A stretch of 64,000 nt of DNA from Allobosea sp. BK604 (GTDB lineage: Bacteria; Pseudomonadota; Alphaproteobacteria; Rhizobiales; Beijerinckiaceae): NCBI RefSeq assembly GCF_004341515.1, contig NZ_SLZF01000004.1, positions 124,001 through 188,000 on the forward strand, written 5' to 3'. Under the pieces are notes generated by a model. That model did no database searches. It saw only the letters and a program-made list of their open reading frames with translations, and was not told the DNA's origin. This document shows, in pieces, positions 35,237 through 45,879 of this stretch. A program made the translations under genes and the position numbers. Position 1 is the stretch's first letter; every line of letters starts with the position of its first letter.

Positions 35237-35942
35237 GCCTCCGAATTCCGAACCTTCCCGCCGCCCGCGCCAGCTCGCCTTCGACCTGCCGGTCGACAGC
35301 CGCCATGGCGTCGAGGATTTCCTGATCGGCCCCTCGAACGAGGCCGCCTATGGCCTGGTCGAATCCTGGCCGGGCTGGCCCGAATCCTGGCTGCGCCTGG
35401 TAGGGCCGGAGGGCGCGGGCAAGACCCATCTCGCCGCGATCTGGGCCGCGCGCGCCCATGCCTGGACCGTGCCGGTCACCGAGGTGACCGAGGAGAACGT
35501 CCTGCACCTGATCTCCGGCGGTGCGCTCGTCGTCGAGGATTGCGACCGCGGCCCGCGCGATGAGCCCGCCCTGTTCCACCTGATGAACGCGGTGAGGGCG
35601 AGGGGCGGCTTCCTGCTGCTGACGGCCCGCTCCGCGCCCGATCTCTGGGGCGTGCGCGTGCCCGACCTGCTCTCGCGCCTCCGGCTCGCCCCGCACGCAA
35701 CGATCGCGCCGCCGGACGATGCACTGCTGCGGGCGCTGCTGGTCAAGCTCTTCATCGACCGCCAGCTCGTCGTCGATACCAGCATCATCGAGGCGCTGAC
35801 GCTGCGCATGGAGCGCTCCTTCGCCGCGGCGCGCGCCATCGTCGATGCGCTCGACAAGCTCTCGCTGGAGCGCGGCCGCCGGGTCACGCGGGCGCTGGCG
35901 AACGAGGTCCTGGCGGAGCTGTTTCCGCAGGATGTGGACTGA
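35229..35942 (+). CDS. hdaA: DnaA-related regulatory inactivator HdaA
   Basis: 237-residue DnaA homologue lacking the DNA-binding domain IV, the size of Hda. With the DNA clamp it stimulates DnaA-ATP hydrolysis to limit replication initiation. The N-terminal clamp-binding-like stretch QLAFDLPVD precedes the AAA+ domain, with Walker A LVGPEGAGKTHLAAIW (about 60-72) and acidic Walker B-like ALVVEDCDR. The C-terminal lid has ALTLRMERSFAAARAIVDAL. Translationally coupled to the PerM gene. Confidence 0.9.
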   Translation: MSEPPNSEPSRRPRQLAFDLPVDSRHGVEDFLIGPSNEAAYGLVESWPGWPESWLRLVGPEGAGKTHLAAIWAARAHAWTVPVTEVTEENVLHLISGGALVVEDCDRGPRDEPALFHLMNAVRARGGFLLLTARSAPDLWGVRVPDLLSRLRLAPHATIAPPDDALLRALLVKLFIDRQLVVDTSIIEALTLRMERSFAAARAIVDALDKLSLERGRRVTRALANEVLAELFPQDVD

Positions 35943-35956
35943 GTTGGGGGTACGGA

Positions 35957-36313
35957 ATGAGTGCCGAAGACGCGACGATCTGGCTGTTCTCCTACGGCAC
36001 CTTGCGCCAGCGCAACGTCCAGCTCGCCACCTTCGGCCGCGAGCTGGAGGGCCATGACGACGCGCTCGTGGGCTTCTCCCGCGCCATGGTCGAGATCAAG
36101 GATCCCGCGGTCGTCGCGACCAGTGGCGAGACGCATCACCCGATCGTGGCGCCGAGCGGCAACCCGGCCGACGAGGTGCCCGGCGCGGTCTTCCGCATCA
36201 CGCCCGCCGAGCTCGCCGCTGCCGACAGCTACGAGGTCTCGGACTACAAGCGCGTCGCGGTGACGCTGAAATCGGGCATCGAGGCCTTCGTCTATATCAA
36301 CGCGGCGGGGTGA
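35957..36313 (+). CDS. Gamma-glutamylcyclotransferase-like (AIG2/GGCT fold) protein
   Basis: 118-residue small enzyme with the GGCT fold. The substrate-loop motif FSYGTLRQRNVQLATFG is at the N-terminus, the catalytic Glu is expected in GAVFRITPAELAAADSYE, and the family's closing Y-x-R-x-x-V (YKRVAVTLKSG) is present. Members release pyroglutamate from gamma-glutamyl amines or peptides. Starts 14 bp after hdaA, so possibly in its operon; convergent with vapC (12 bp). Confidence 0.88.
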   Translation: MSAEDATIWLFSYGTLRQRNVQLATFGRELEGHDDALVGFSRAMVEIKDPAVVATSGETHHPIVAPSGNPADEVPGAVFRITPAELAAADSYEVSDYKRVAVTLKSGIEAFVYINAAG

Positions 36314-36325
36314 GGCTTCGGCTGT

Positions 36326-36733
36326 TCATTCCAGCCAGTTCTCGAGCTTGAGCCCGCCCACGCGCGAGAACTCGTCGAGGTTGTTGGTCACCAGCGGCGT
36401 GCCAAGCGCGCAGGCATGGGCGGCGATCAACAGGTCGTTGGGCCCGATGAGTCGCCCCTTTTGGGTCAGCTCGTGTCGGATGCGGGCATATTCGCGATCC
36501 GCGGGCTCATCGAGCGGCAGGATCTCAAGCGCGGACAGAATGGTCTCGACCTGGTGTGTCAGCGCCGGCGACGCTCGTTTGGCGCAGCCATAGCGAAGCT
36601 CCGCCGCGACCACGATACTGATCGCGAGCCCATCATCACCGAGTTTCGCGATATGTCGGCTGACTGCTCCCGCGGGATTTCTGACGAGATCGGAGACGAT
36701 GTTGGTATCCAGCATGAAGCGCGGCTGGATCAC
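36326..36733 (-). CDS. vapC: VapC-type PIN-domain toxin (RNase)
   Basis: 135-residue PIN-domain ribonuclease. Acidic active-site residues are visible: Asp in FMLDTNIVSDLV, Glu in ISIVVAAELRYGC, Asp in GPNDLLIAAHA, and a final Asp in LVTNNLDEFSRVGGL. VapC toxins cut initiator tRNA or rRNA when not held by VapB. It overlaps the antitoxin gene by 4 bp (ATGA), with the antitoxin first. A chromosomal toxin-antitoxin insertion between hdaA/GGCT and the desaturase. Confidence 0.93.
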   Translation of the reverse strand: MIQPRFMLDTNIVSDLVRNPAGAVSRHIAKLGDDGLAISIVVAAELRYGCAKRASPALTHQVETILSALEILPLDEPADREYARIRHELTQKGRLIGPNDLLIAAHACALGTPLVTNNLDEFSRVGGLKLENWLE

Positions 36734-36969
36734 AGCTCGATCTCGCGAGGCAGGGAGAGGTCCTCGTCGACATCAGGGAAGGGCTCGTCCAGAGGGGACA
36801 GGGTCTCCAACACGGCGAGAAGCGAAAGCTTGCGCAACGGCTCGATGACCAGCCTGCTGCCCTCGCGGCGCATCACCGCTTCGTCTCCGGGCAGCTCGAA
36901 TTCCACGGGGATGCGAACGGCCTGGTTGCGGCCGTTGCGGAACAGTTTGACGTGGCGTTCCTGATTCAT
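36730..36969 (-). CDS. vapB: VapB-type antitoxin (AbrB/SpoVT fold)
   Basis: 79-residue antitoxin. The N-terminal swapped-hairpin AbrB-like DNA-binding domain is VKLFRNGRNQAVRIPVEFEL...RLVIEP, typical of VapB; the acidic C-terminal half (LDEPFPDVDEDLSLP) should wrap the toxin. It binds its own promoter, and a perfect inverted repeat lies 8 bp upstream of its start. Confidence 0.92.
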   Translation of the reverse strand: MNQERHVKLFRNGRNQAVRIPVEFELPGDEAVMRREGSRLVIEPLRKLSLLAVLETLSPLDEPFPDVDEDLSLPREIEL

Positions 36970-36977
36970 GGTGAGCC

Positions 36978-37007
36978 CTCCGGCATAGGCCTAAGCATAT
37001 GCCGGAG
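36978..37007. promoter_or_regulatory. VapBC operator candidate
   Basis: Perfect 10-bp arms CTCCGGCATA (36978-36987) and TATGCCGGAG (36998-37007) with a 10-bp spacer, one helical turn between half-site centres apart, directly upstream of vapB. Fits autoregulation by VapB or VapBC. Confidence 0.75.
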
Positions 37008-37032
37008 ATGGCGATGTTTCAACGATATGAGA

Positions 37033-38343
37033 TCAGCGATCTGCGCCGGCTTGGGCGGGAGCAGCCACCAGCCGCGCATGCATCGCCTCCAGCAGCATGT
37101 CATGCGCCCGCGCCGCGATCGCATCCAGCGAAGGCGTGCGCACGAACATCGCCGAGGCCTTCTCGCGCAGCTCTTCGCGGCTCGGCAAATGCGGCAGATG
37201 CGGCAAGTGCCAGTGCGAGACCGCTTCATGCGCCTGCTGCTGCATGGCGGCGAGCCGGTCGCCGGCGCGGTGCTGCATCTCGGCGAGCGCCGCCTTGAGA
37301 TCGGCCAGCGTCATGCTCGGCAGGTGCAATTCCGGCAGGCCGGGGCTCGCCGCATAGGCCTCGCGGAAGGCGCTGACGACGCGGTCGAGCGGCACGGAGG
37401 CCGCCAGCCGTTCGGCTGAGCGCTCGATCACGCGCGGCGGCAGTGCCTGCGAGCGCTCGATCACCGCCTGCGGCGGGGCCTTCAGGTCCCAGACCAGGCG
37501 GAGCTTCGACAGGCCGAGGATCGCGTAATAGGTCGGGTCCCATTGCCACCAGCGAAAGCCCTGGCGCACGCTGTACTGATAGGCATGGTGGTTGTTGTGC
37601 CAGCCTTCGCCCATGGTAATGATCGCGAGCCACCAGTTGTTGCGGCTCTCGTCGCCGGTCACATAGTCCTTGTCGCCATGCACATGGGCGAGCGAGTTGA
37701 TGCAGAAGGTCCCGTGATAGACCGCGACCGTCGACCAGAAGAAGCCGACGATGAGCCCGGCCCAGCCGTCGATGGCGAAGCAGGCCAGGGCCAGCAGCAC
37801 CGCCGGAGCCAGCTCGAACCGGTGCAGCAGGCGCAGCTCGGGAAACCGGGTCAGGTCCTGGATGCTCGAATCGTCGAAGCGGTCATGGCTTTTGCTGAAG
37901 ATCCAGCCGACATGCGAATAGGCGAAGGAGGTCAGGACCGGCGAATGCACGTCATGCTCGGTATCGGCATGGCGATGATGGTGCCGGTGCTTCGAGGCCC
38001 ACCAGAGCACGCTCTTCTGCGCCGTCGACTGCGCCAGCACCGCCAGCAGGAACTGGCCGACACGGCTCGTCTTGTAGGAGCGATGCGAGAAATAGCGATG
38101 GTAGCCCGCGGTCACCGCGAACATGCGCAGCCAATAGAGGCCGATCGCCAGCCAGGCCGAGGTCCAGGTCACGCCACTCCAGATCGCGCCGAAACAGGCG
38201 AGATGGGCCAGCACGAACGGGATCGCCGACGGATAGACGATGTCGCCATCATCATGCGCAGTGGTGGTGTCGCTCAAGAAAACCTCGTCGGGGAAGGAAA
38301 AAGGAGCAGCCCTGCCGCCAAGCTGCGGCGCGGATTCCGGCAT
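37033..38343 (-). CDS. Membrane fatty-acid desaturase (delta-9 type) with C-terminal extension
   Basis: 436-residue acyl-CoA/acyl-lipid desaturase. The three iron-binding His boxes are HRYFSHR (82-88), HRHHH (119-123) and HNNHH (249-253), with membrane helices between, as in stearoyl-CoA desaturases. After about residue 300 comes a roughly 130-residue extension, helical and Ala-rich with a repeated LPHLPHLP stretch, beyond the usual catalytic length. The ATG at 38343 is preferred, because the longer frame would start inside a 44-bp dyad. Divergent from ppk; likely homeoviscous control, regulator unknown. Confidence 0.9.
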   Translation of the reverse strand: MPESAPQLGGRAAPFSFPDEVFLSDTTTAHDDGDIVYPSAIPFVLAHLACFGAIWSGVTWTSAWLAIGLYWLRMFAVTAGYHRYFSHRSYKTSRVGQFLLAVLAQSTAQKSVLWWASKHRHHHRHADTEHDVHSPVLTSFAYSHVGWIFSKSHDRFDDSSIQDLTRFPELRLLHRFELAPAVLLALACFAIDGWAGLIVGFFWSTVAVYHGTFCINSLAHVHGDKDYVTGDESRNNWWLAIITMGEGWHNNHHAYQYSVRQGFRWWQWDPTYYAILGLSKLRLVWDLKAPPQAVIERSQALPPRVIERSAERLAASVPLDRVVSAFREAYAASPGLPELHLPSMTLADLKAALAEMQHRAGDRLAAMQQQAHEAVSHWHLPHLPHLPSREELREKASAMFVRTPSLDAIAARAHDMLLEAMHARLVAAPAQAGADR

Positions 38344-38431
38344 AGCCAACTCAGATTCACCAAACAGGAGCGGCGATTTCTCCGCAAGTGCGCCTCTCGC
38401 CGCATCCTGTTCACAGAATCGCGCCGCGCGC

Positions 38432-38475
38432 GAAGACATCCTAGTGTCATGGAATGGTCACGCTAGGATGTCTTC
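38432..38475. promoter_or_regulatory. 44-bp dyad between desaturase and ppk
   Basis: Arms GAAGACATCCTAGTGT (38432-38447) and ACGCTAGGATGTCTTC (38460-38475) are complementary over 16 bp with one mismatch, around a 12-bp spacer. It lies 89 bp upstream of the desaturase ATG and 23 bp before the ppk GTG. Fits an operator or a bidirectional promoter element. Confidence 0.7.
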
Positions 38476-38497
38476 AAGGCCGCATAGGAGATTCGGT

Positions 38498-40726
38498 GTG
38501 GCCAGAGCAGTGTCCCGTTTGAAGGCGAAGCCCATGAATCTCGAATCCACGGATGCGAGCCCGCTCGAGGCCATTCTCGTCGAAGCCGAGACCGGATTGC
38601 GGCATTCGCCCGCCCGCTTCATGAACCGCGAGCTCTCCTGGCTTCAGTTCAATCGCCGGGTGATGGAAGAGGCCTCGAACCGCAACCACCCGCTGCTCGA
38701 GCAGCTGCGCTTCCTCTCGATCTCGGCCAATAACCTCGACGAATTCTTCATGGTCCGCGTCTCCGGCCTGCGCGAACAGCTCAAGGCCGGCGTCGTCACG
38801 CAGAGCCAGGACGGGCTGACCCCGGCCGAGCAGCTCGTCGAGATCGGCAAGGCGACGACGGCTCTGACCGCCGACCAGCAGGCGCGCTGGGTCGAGCTCA
38901 AGCGCGAGCTGCACGAGAACCGCATCCTGCTGCTCGGGCCGCAGGATATCGGCGCGCAGCATCGGACCTGGCTCGAGGATCATTTCCTCAATTACGTCTT
39001 TCCGGTGCTGACGCCGCTGGCGATCGATCCGGCGCATCCGTTCCCGTTCATCCCCAATCTCGGCTTCACCATCGCGCTGGCGCTGGAGCGGACCAGCGAT
39101 GGCCGCCAGCTCGACGCGCTGATCCGCGTCCCGATCAAGATCGATCGCTTCATCGAATTGCCGGATCTGGCGCGTGATGGCGGCCACCGCTTCATCACGC
39201 TGGAAGACACGGTCTCGCTCTTCATCGCCAAGTTGTTCCCGGGCTATTCCGTCAAGGGCACCGGGTCCTTCCGCGTGATCCGCGATTCCGACCTCGACAT
39301 CGAGGAGGAGGCCGAGGACCTGGTCCGCGTCTTCGAGACCATGCTGAAGCAGCGCCGCCGCGGCGTCGTGATCAGGCTCGAGGTCAGCATCGGCATGCCG
39401 GCCCATCTGCGCCAGCTCATCGTGCGCGAGCTCAAGGTCGACCAGGACGAGATCGATCAGGTCGAAGGCATGATCGGCCTCAACGAGCTGTCGCAGCTCG
39501 TCGGCGTCGACCGGCCGGACCTGAAGTTCAAGCCGTTCAATGCCCGCTTCCCCGAACGCATCCGCGAGCATGGCGGCGATTGCTTCGCCGCGATCCGCCA
39601 GAAGGACCTGATCGTCCACCATCCCTATGAGAGCTTCGACGTCGTCGTGCAGTTCCTGCAGCAGGCGGCACATGATCCCAGCGTCGTCGCGATCAAGCAG
39701 ACGCTCTACCGCACCTCCTCAAACTCGCCGATCGTGCAGGCCCTGACCGAGGCCGCCGAGGCCGGCAAGTCGGTGACCGCGCTGGTCGAGCTCAAGGCCC
39801 GCTTCGACGAGGAAGCCAATATCCGCTGGGCCAAGGAGATGGAGCGCGCCGGCGTCCAGGTCGTCTACGGCTTCATCGAGCTCAAGACCCACGCCAAGCT
39901 CTCGATGGTGGTCAGGCGCGAGGCGGGACAGCTCGTGAGCTATTGCCATATCGCGACCGGCAATTATCACCCGATCACGGCCCGCATCTATACCGACGTC
40001 TCCTTCTTCACCGCCGATCCGGTGATGGGCCAGGACGTCGCCCGCGTCTTCAACTTCATCACCGGCTATGCCGAGCCGGCCGAGCTCGAGAAGATGTCGG
40101 TCTCGCCGGTCGGGCTGAAGCAGCGCCTGCTCGCCGATATCGCCGAGGAGGTCGCCCATGCCAAGGCCGGCCGCAAGGGCGCGATCTGGGGCAAGTGCAA
40201 TTCGCTGGTCGACCCCGAGATCATCGACGCGCTCTATGACGCGAGCCGCGCCGGCGTCGAGATCGATTTCGTCGTGCGCGGCATCTGCTGCCTGCGGCCG
40301 GGTGTGCCGGGCCTCTCGGACAATATCCGCGTCAAGTCGATCGTCGGGCGCTTCCTGGAGCACACCCGCATCTATGCTTTCGGCAGCGGCCACGGCTTGC
40401 CGTCGCCCAAGGCCAAGCTCTACATTTCCTCGGCCGACCTGATGCCGCGCAATCTCGACCGCCGCGTCGAGGCGCTGACGCCGATCCAGAACGCGACCGT
40501 CCACCAGCAGTTGCTCGAGCAGATCATGCTCGCCAACTTTCTCGACAATGAACAGAGCTGGACCATCTTGCCCGATGGTGGCTCGCGACGCATTGTCCCG
40601 CCGCCGAGCGACGAGTCGTTCAACGCCCATAATTATTTCATGACAAATCCGAGCTTGTCCGGCCGTGGAAAATCACTCTCCAGTTCAAGTCCTCGCAGCC
40701 TCGCGCGCCGTGGCCGAAAGGGTTGA
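38498..40726 (+). CDS. ppk: Polyphosphate kinase 1
   Basis: 742-residue PPK1, polymerising ATP gamma-phosphate into polyphosphate. Domains in order: N ([19 protein letters not shown]), head ([20 protein letters not shown]), and two PLD-like catalytic domains with the autophosphorylated His region [17 protein letters not shown] and the C2 segment [13 protein letters not shown]. The GTG at 38498 is used because TAGGAG lies seven bases upstream; an ATG at 38534 ([12 protein letters not shown]) is the alternative. The C-terminal 20 codons overlap the ppx start. Confidence 0.95.
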   Translation: MARAVSRLKAKPMNLESTDASPLEAILVEAETGLRHSPARFMNRELSWLQFNRRVMEEASNRNHPLLEQLRFLSISANNLDEFFMVRVSGLREQLKAGVVTQSQDGLTPAEQLVEIGKATTALTADQQARWVELKRELHENRILLLGPQDIGAQHRTWLEDHFLNYVFPVLTPLAIDPAHPFPFIPNLGFTIALALERTSDGRQLDALIRVPIKIDRFIELPDLARDGGHRFITLEDTVSLFIAKLFPGYSVKGTGSFRVIRDSDLDIEEEAEDLVRVFETMLKQRRRGVVIRLEVSIGMPAHLRQLIVRELKVDQDEIDQVEGMIGLNELSQLVGVDRPDLKFKPFNARFPERIREHGGDCFAAIRQKDLIVHHPYESFDVVVQFLQQAAHDPSVVAIKQTLYRTSSNSPIVQALTEAAEAGKSVTALVELKARFDEEANIRWAKEMERAGVQVVYGFIELKTHAKLSMVVRREAGQLVSYCHIATGNYHPITARIYTDVSFFTADPVMGQDVARVFNFITGYAEPAELEKMSVSPVGLKQRLLADIAEEVAHAKAGRKGAIWGKCNSLVDPEIIDALYDASRAGVEIDFVVRGICCLRPGVPGLSDNIRVKSIVGRFLEHTRIYAFGSGHGLPSPKAKLYISSADLMPRNLDRRVEALTPIQNATVHQQLLEQIMLANFLDNEQSWTILPDGGSRRIVPPPSDESFNAHNYFMTNPSLSGRGKSLSSSSPRSLARRGRKG

Positions 40727-42236
40727 TCCCGTCCTGCTTCCGGGGCGGCTGAGCCATGGCGAGACCCTCGCCATCGTCGATATTGGCTCGAATTCCGTCC
40801 GCCTCGTCGTCTACGAGATGCTGTCGCGCTCGCCGGCGCAGGTCTTCAACGAGAAGGAGATGGCCGGTCTCGGCCGCCAGGTCGCGACCACCGGCCGGCT
40901 CGCCGACGATGCGATGGCGAAGGCGCTCGAAGCGCTGGTGCGCTTCCGCATCCTCTGCGAAGCGATGCAGGTCGGTACGATCCGCGTCATCGCCACGGCG
41001 GCGGCGCGCGATGCCGCCAACGGCCACGACTTCATCACCCAGGCCGAGAAGGCGATCGGCCAGCCGATCGAGCTGATCTCCGGCAACCGCGAGGCCTATC
41101 TTTCGGCGCTCGGGGTGATCTCCGGCTTTGCCGAGCCCCACGGCGTGGTCGGCGACCTCGGCGGCGGCTCGCTCGAGCTGATTTCGGTCGATGGCGACCG
41201 GGCGGGCGAGGGCGTAAGCCTGCCCATCGGCGGCCTTGCCCTGATGGACCGCTCGAAGGGCTCGCTCAAGGCCGCCGAGAAGATCGTGCGCGAGGAGCTC
41301 GACCATCTGCCGCAGCTTGCGGCGATGCGCGGCAAGGATTTCTTCGCCGTCGGCGGCACCTGGCGCGCGCTCGCGACACTCCACCAGCGCCAGTCGGGCT
41401 ACCCGCTCAGCGTCATGCACGGCTATACCGTGCCGGCCCGCGACGTCGCCGAATTCGCCCGCATGGTCGAGCGCGCCGATTCCTCGATGCTCGAATCGAT
41501 CGATGCCGTGTCCTCGGCCCGCCGGCCGTTGCTCGCCTACGGCGCCTTGATCCTCGATCTCGTGATCAAGCGCGGCCGGCCGCGCGCGGTCGTGATTTCG
41601 GCGAGCGGCGTGCGCGAGGGCCTGCTGCACGATCAGCTGCCCGAGCGCGAGCGCAAGGTCGATCCGCTCCTGCGCGGTGCCCAGGACTACAACCAGCTTC
41701 GGGCCCGCGATCCGCGCCATGCCGCCGACCTGATCGCCTGGATCGACAAGCTCGTCACCAGCACCGGGTTGCACGAGGACGGGGCGAACCGGCGCCTGCA
41801 GGACGCCGCCTGCCTGCTCTCCGATATCGGCTGGCGCGCCCATCCGGATTATCGCGGCGAGCAGAGCCTGAACGTGATCGCGCATGCCGCCTTCAGCGGC
41901 GTCGACCATTCCGGCCGCGCCTTCCTGGCGCTGACCGTGTTCCATCGCTATGCCGGCGCCAAGAGCGACACGCTGATGGCGGAGGGGCTGCGCCGGCTGC
42001 TGACGCCACGCTTGCTGGAGAAGTCGCAGCTGCTCGCCAGCGCCTTCCGCGTCGCCTATCTGCTTTCGGCCGGCATGCCCGACATCCTGCCACGCATCTC
42101 GCTGACCTGTGTCGACCGCCGCCTCGTCCTGCGCCTGCCCGAGGATCTGAAGGCGCTTGCGAGCGACCGGGTAACGGGTCGCCTCAGGCAGCTCGCCCGC
42201 CTGCTCGGCCGCGAGCCGGAGGTGAGGGCGGGCTGA
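40665..42236 (+). CDS. ppx: Exopolyphosphatase (Ppx/GppA family)
   Basis: 523-residue Ppx/GppA hydrolase of the actin-like ATPase fold, degrading polyphosphate or pppGpp. Phosphate-1 motif [17 protein letters not shown], then [33 protein letters not shown] and phosphate-2 [17 protein letters not shown]. The C-terminal HD-like helical domain ends [12 protein letters not shown] at 40665 gives the longest frame and overlaps ppk by 62 bp; an internal start near 40710 is possible. Opposing activities, kinase and phosphatase, in one operon, as usual. Confidence 0.93.
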   Translation: MENHSPVQVLAASRAVAERVDPVLLPGRLSHGETLAIVDIGSNSVRLVVYEMLSRSPAQVFNEKEMAGLGRQVATTGRLADDAMAKALEALVRFRILCEAMQVGTIRVIATAAARDAANGHDFITQAEKAIGQPIELISGNREAYLSALGVISGFAEPHGVVGDLGGGSLELISVDGDRAGEGVSLPIGGLALMDRSKGSLKAAEKIVREELDHLPQLAAMRGKDFFAVGGTWRALATLHQRQSGYPLSVMHGYTVPARDVAEFARMVERADSSMLESIDAVSSARRPLLAYGALILDLVIKRGRPRAVVISASGVREGLLHDQLPERERKVDPLLRGAQDYNQLRARDPRHAADLIAWIDKLVTSTGLHEDGANRRLQDAACLLSDIGWRAHPDYRGEQSLNVIAHAAFSGVDHSGRAFLALTVFHRYAGAKSDTLMAEGLRRLLTPRLLEKSQLLASAFRVAYLLSAGMPDILPRISLTCVDRRLVLRLPEDLKALASDRVTGRLRQLARLLGREPEVRAG

Positions 42237-42289
42237 AGCTTTGCGCTGAAGCCTCGCGCTGACGTCGCGCGTTCGAGACTTGCGCCGCG

Positions 42290-43429
42290 TCAGGCCACCG
42301 TGACGCGGCCGCGCACGATCCTCAGGCTGAGCCTGCCGTTCTTCAGCGCCACGGCCTTCTCGCCGAAGACCTCGCGTCGCCAGCCCTGCAGGGCGGGGAC
42401 GTCGGCATCGTCGTCGAACGAGATCGCCTCGAGATCGTCGGATGAGGCGAGGATCTTCGGCGCGACACGCTCGGCATCGGCCGTGGCCTTGAGCAGCACC
42501 TTGAGCAAGTCGAGCACCGCGCCATTGGCCGGCCGGCCGCGCTCGCGCTCCAGCCGCGGCAGGTCGCGCGTGTCGAGCGCGTTGCCCCGCTCGATCGCCG
42601 CCAGCACCTCGCCGCCGGCGCGCGAGCGCTCAAAGCCGTTCGGCACCGAGCGCAGCTCCGCCAGTGCCTCGACCGAGCGCGGGCCGCGCTGGACGATATC
42701 CATCAGGGCATCATCCTTGAGCACGCGCTGGCGCGGCACGTCGCGCGATTGTGCCTCGCGCTCGCGCCAGGCGGCGAGCTCCATCAGCAGGGCCAGCTCC
42801 TTCGGCTTGCGAATGCGCCCCTTCAGGCGCTGCCAGGCATTCTCCGGCTTGACCTCATAGGTCGCCGGCGAGGTCAGCACCGCCATCTCTTCGGCGACCC
42901 AGGCTTCGCGTCCGCTCGCGGCGAGATCGGCCTTGAGGGCGAGATAGATGTCGCGCAGATGCGTCACGTCCGATTCGGCATAGGTCAGCTGTGCCTCGGT
43001 CAGCGGCCGGCGCGACCAGTCGGTGAAGCGCGAGGACTTGTCGATCCGTGCCTTGGCGAGATCGTTGGCAAGCTGCTCGTAGCCGACGGAATCGCCATAG
43101 CCGCAGACCATGGCCGCGACCTGCGTGTCGAAGAGCGGCGTCGGGATCAGCTTGCCGATGATCCAGACGATCTCGAGGTCCTGCCGTGCGGCATGGAAGA
43201 CCTTCACCACGTTCTGGTCGGCCATCAGCGCCAGGAAGGGCGCGAGGTCGAGCTCGGGAGCGAGCGGATCGACCAGCACGGCCTCATCAGGAGAGGCGAG
43301 CTGGATCAGGCAGAGCTTCGGATAATAGGTCGTCTCGCGCAGGAATTCGGTATCGACCGTGACGAAAGGATGTTCAGCCAGACGCGCGCAAGCATCGGCC
43401 AAGTCCTGGGTGGTGGTGATCAAGCTCAT
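42290..43429 (-). CDS. rnd: Ribonuclease D
   Basis: 379-residue 3'-5' exoribonuclease for tRNA maturation. DEDDy catalytic residues: Asp/Glu in [16 protein letters not shown], Asp in [12 protein letters not shown], and Tyr/Asp in [15 protein letters not shown]. An HRDC domain (about 205-285: [20 protein letters not shown]) follows. Start [17 protein letters not shown] at 43429. Convergent with ppx and divergent from aspS, the usual Hyphomicrobiales arrangement. Confidence 0.95.
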   Translation of the reverse strand: MSLITTTQDLADACARLAEHPFVTVDTEFLRETTYYPKLCLIQLASPDEAVLVDPLAPELDLAPFLALMADQNVVKVFHAARQDLEIVWIIGKLIPTPLFDTQVAAMVCGYGDSVGYEQLANDLAKARIDKSSRFTDWSRRPLTEAQLTYAESDVTHLRDIYLALKADLAASGREAWVAEEMAVLTSPATYEVKPENAWQRLKGRIRKPKELALLMELAAWREREAQSRDVPRQRVLKDDALMDIVQRGPRSVEALAELRSVPNGFERSRAGGEVLAAIERGNALDTRDLPRLERERGRPANGAVLDLLKVLLKATADAERVAPKILASSDDLEAISFDDDADVPALQGWRREVFGEKAVALKNGRLSLRIVRGRVTVA

Positions 43430-43612
43430 GTCTTCGGCTCATAGAGCATGCGAAGCCGCAGGGAAATGCTGATTCGCCAGCCCTTTCCAATAAGGCCTTG
43501 GCGCGGCCGATCATGCAATCCGCCTCGCAAACCCGGCGCGAAGCTCTCGCTTTCGCCGGATGGCCCGGTCTCGCTTGCGGCGAGTTTGTGGCGGAATCTC
43601 ACGCGACATTTC

Positions 43613-43641
43613 TTGACAAGCCGCCCGCGCGCGTGTGCTTA
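43613..43641 (+). promoter_or_regulatory. Candidate promoter for aspS
   Basis: TTGACA (43613-43618), a consensus -35, followed after 17 bases by TGCTTA (43636-43641), 60 bp before the aspS GTG. Confidence 0.55.
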
Positions 43642-43701
43642 CGCGCCTAGCTTCGGCCGGCCACGCGCTGGCCTTTTTCGCATTTCCGAAAGACGAGTGC
43701 C

Positions 43702-45486
43702 GTGACCCTGCATCGCTATCGTTCCCACACCTGCGGCGCGCTTCGCGAGAGCGATATCGGCTCGACCGCGCGCCTCTCCGGCTGGTGCCACCGCATCCGC
43801 GACCATGGCGGCGTGCTCTTCATCGACCTGCGCGACCATTACGGCATGACCCAGGTCGTGATCGATCCGGATTCGCCGGCCTTCGCCGATGCCGAGAAGG
43901 TCCGCTCCGAATGGGTCATCCGCATCGACGGCAAGGTCAAGGCGCGGCTTGAAGGTACCGAGAACCCGAACCTCGCCACCGGCGCGGTCGAGGTCTTCGC
44001 GACCGAGCTCGAAGTGCTCGGCCCGGCCGGCGAATTGCCGCTGCCCGTCTTCGGCGATCTCGAATATCCCGAGGACACGCGCCTCAAGTACCGCTTCCTC
44101 GATCTGCGCCGCGAGAAGCTGCACAACAACATCATGCTGCGCGGCAAGGTCGTCGACTCCATCCGCAACCGCATGAAGAACTCGGGCTTCTCCGAGTTCC
44201 AGACGCCGATCCTGACGGCCTCCTCGCCGGAAGGCGCGCGCGACTTCCTGGTGCCGAGCCGCTTGCATCCCGGCCATTTCTACGCGCTGCCGCAGGCGCC
44301 GCAGCAGTACAAGCAGCTCCTGATGATGGCGGGCTTCGACCGCTACTTCCAGATCGCGCCCTGCTTCCGCGACGAGGACCCGCGCGCCGACCGCCTGCCG
44401 GGCGAGTTCTACCAGCTCGACGTCGAGATGAGCTTCGTCACGCAGGACGACGTCTTCCGCACCATGGAGCCGGTCATCGCCGGTGTCTTCGAGGAATTCG
44501 GCGGCGGCAAGTCGGTCACCAAGGACTGGCCGCGCATCCCCTATGCCGACGCGATCACCAAATACGGCTCGGACAAGCCGGACCTGCGCAACCCGATCGA
44601 GATGCAGGCCGTCTCCGAGCATTTCCGTGGCTCGGGCTTCAAGGTCTTCGCCCGCATCCTCGAGGACGAGAAGGCGCAGGTCTGGGCCATTCCGGCGCCG
44701 GGCGGCGGTTCGCGCGCCTTCTGCGACCGGATGAACTCCTGGGCGCAGGGCGAGGGCCAGCCGGGCCTCGGCTACCTGATGGTCAAGGAGGATGGCGAAG
44801 GGCAGGGGCCGATCGCCAACAATATCGGTCCCGAGCGGGTCGCGGCGATCATCGCCCAGATGTGCCTGAAGGGCGGCGATGCCTGCTTCTTCGTCGCCGG
44901 CAACCCGGAGAAGTTCTACAAGTTCGCCGGCAGCGCCCGGAACAGGGTCGGCTCCGAGCTCGGGCTGATCGACGAGAACGCCTTCGCCTTCGCCTGGATC
45001 GTCGACTTCCCGATGTACGAGTGGAACGAGGACGAGAAGCGGGTCGATTTCTCGCATAACCCGTTCTCGATGCCGCAAGGCGGCCTGGAATCGCTGCAGA
45101 AGGACGATCCGCTCGCGATCAAGGCCTTCCAGTACGATATCGCTTGCAACGGCTATGAGCTCGCCTCCGGCGGCATCCGCAACCACCGCCCCGAGGCGAT
45201 GGTCAAGGCCTTCGAGATCGCGGGCTATGGCGAGGAGACGGTGGTCGAGCGCTTCGGCGGCATGTACCGCGCGTTCCAGTATGGCGCTCCGCCGCATGGC
45301 GGCATGGCGGCCGGCATCGACCGCATCATCATGCTCCTCGCCGGCGCGACGAACCTGCGCGAGGTCGCGCTCTTCCCGATGAACCAGCAGGCGGTCGACC
45401 TCCTGATGGGCGCTCCTTCGGAAGTCGGCCCCAAGCAGCTGCGCGAACTGCATATCCGCCTCAACCTGCCCGAAAAGAACGGCTGA
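43702..45486 (+). CDS. aspS: Aspartyl-tRNA synthetase (probably nondiscriminating)
   Basis: 594-residue class II synthetase, bacterial type. N-terminal OB anticodon-binding domain (residues about 1-110, [20 protein letters not shown] and [20 protein letters not shown]), then the catalytic core with motif 2 ([20 protein letters not shown]), the GAD insertion domain (about 280-425) and motif 3 ([15 protein letters not shown]). The GTG at 43702 gives the family N-terminus. With gatCAB encoded nearby it may also charge tRNA(Asn); this was not tested. Confidence 0.97.
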   Translation: MTLHRYRSHTCGALRESDIGSTARLSGWCHRIRDHGGVLFIDLRDHYGMTQVVIDPDSPAFADAEKVRSEWVIRIDGKVKARLEGTENPNLATGAVEVFATELEVLGPAGELPLPVFGDLEYPEDTRLKYRFLDLRREKLHNNIMLRGKVVDSIRNRMKNSGFSEFQTPILTASSPEGARDFLVPSRLHPGHFYALPQAPQQYKQLLMMAGFDRYFQIAPCFRDEDPRADRLPGEFYQLDVEMSFVTQDDVFRTMEPVIAGVFEEFGGGKSVTKDWPRIPYADAITKYGSDKPDLRNPIEMQAVSEHFRGSGFKVFARILEDEKAQVWAIPAPGGGSRAFCDRMNSWAQGEGQPGLGYLMVKEDGEGQGPIANNIGPERVAAIIAQMCLKGGDACFFVAGNPEKFYKFAGSARNRVGSELGLIDENAFAFAWIVDFPMYEWNEDEKRVDFSHNPFSMPQGGLESLQKDDPLAIKAFQYDIACNGYELASGGIRNHRPEAMVKAFEIAGYGEETVVERFGGMYRAFQYGAPPHGGMAAGIDRIIMLLAGATNLREVALFPMNQQAVDLLMGAPSEVGPKQLRELHIRLNLPEKNG

Positions 45487-45493
45487 CCTCGCC

Positions 45494-45865
45494 ATGCCCT
45501 GCCTGCCCCGAGGAGCGCGGTTCGCCGCGCTCGCGTGCCTGCTCGCCCTGCCGCTCGGGGCCTGCGTCTCGACCGCCTCCAACCCGAGCGCGATCCGTGC
45601 GGCCGAGTTCGCCAACCTGGTCTCGCGCTCGACCGCCTGTCGCGCCGGCTATCCGCGGGCAAACACGCTGGAGCAGTTTCTCGCGGCCGAGCGCGCCCGC
45701 GGCGCGACGCCGGAGCAACTCGCCAGCGCGCGTTCGGCCTATGTCGGTGTCTCCGAGGCCGACACGATCAACCAGGGCGTCAAGCCGCAGCCCTGCACCG
45801 CCGACGAGCGGGCGGAGCTGAAGGCGAAGATGGCCAGGGTCCGCGCCGGCGAATTCAGCTTCTGA
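45494..45865 (+). CDS. Small putative lipoprotein
   Basis: 123-residue exported protein with a lipobox at about residues 21-24 (LPLGAC) after a hydrophobic signal. The mature part has Cys in STACRAGYPRAN and in KPQPCTADERAELKAK, suggesting a disulfide. No named family. Starts 7 bp after aspS, likely co-transcribed. Followed by a second small lipoprotein with a similar Cys pattern and no detectable sequence identity by eye. Confidence 0.75.
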   Translation: MPCLPRGARFAALACLLALPLGACVSTASNPSAIRAAEFANLVSRSTACRAGYPRANTLEQFLAAERARGATPEQLASARSAYVGVSEADTINQGVKPQPCTADERAELKAKMARVRAGEFSF

Positions 45866-45879
45866 GCCGGGACGCTGCG

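Noticed and set aside
43639..45615. 658-codon minus-strand open frame
   Set aside because: Antisense to aspS, which matches its family end to end.
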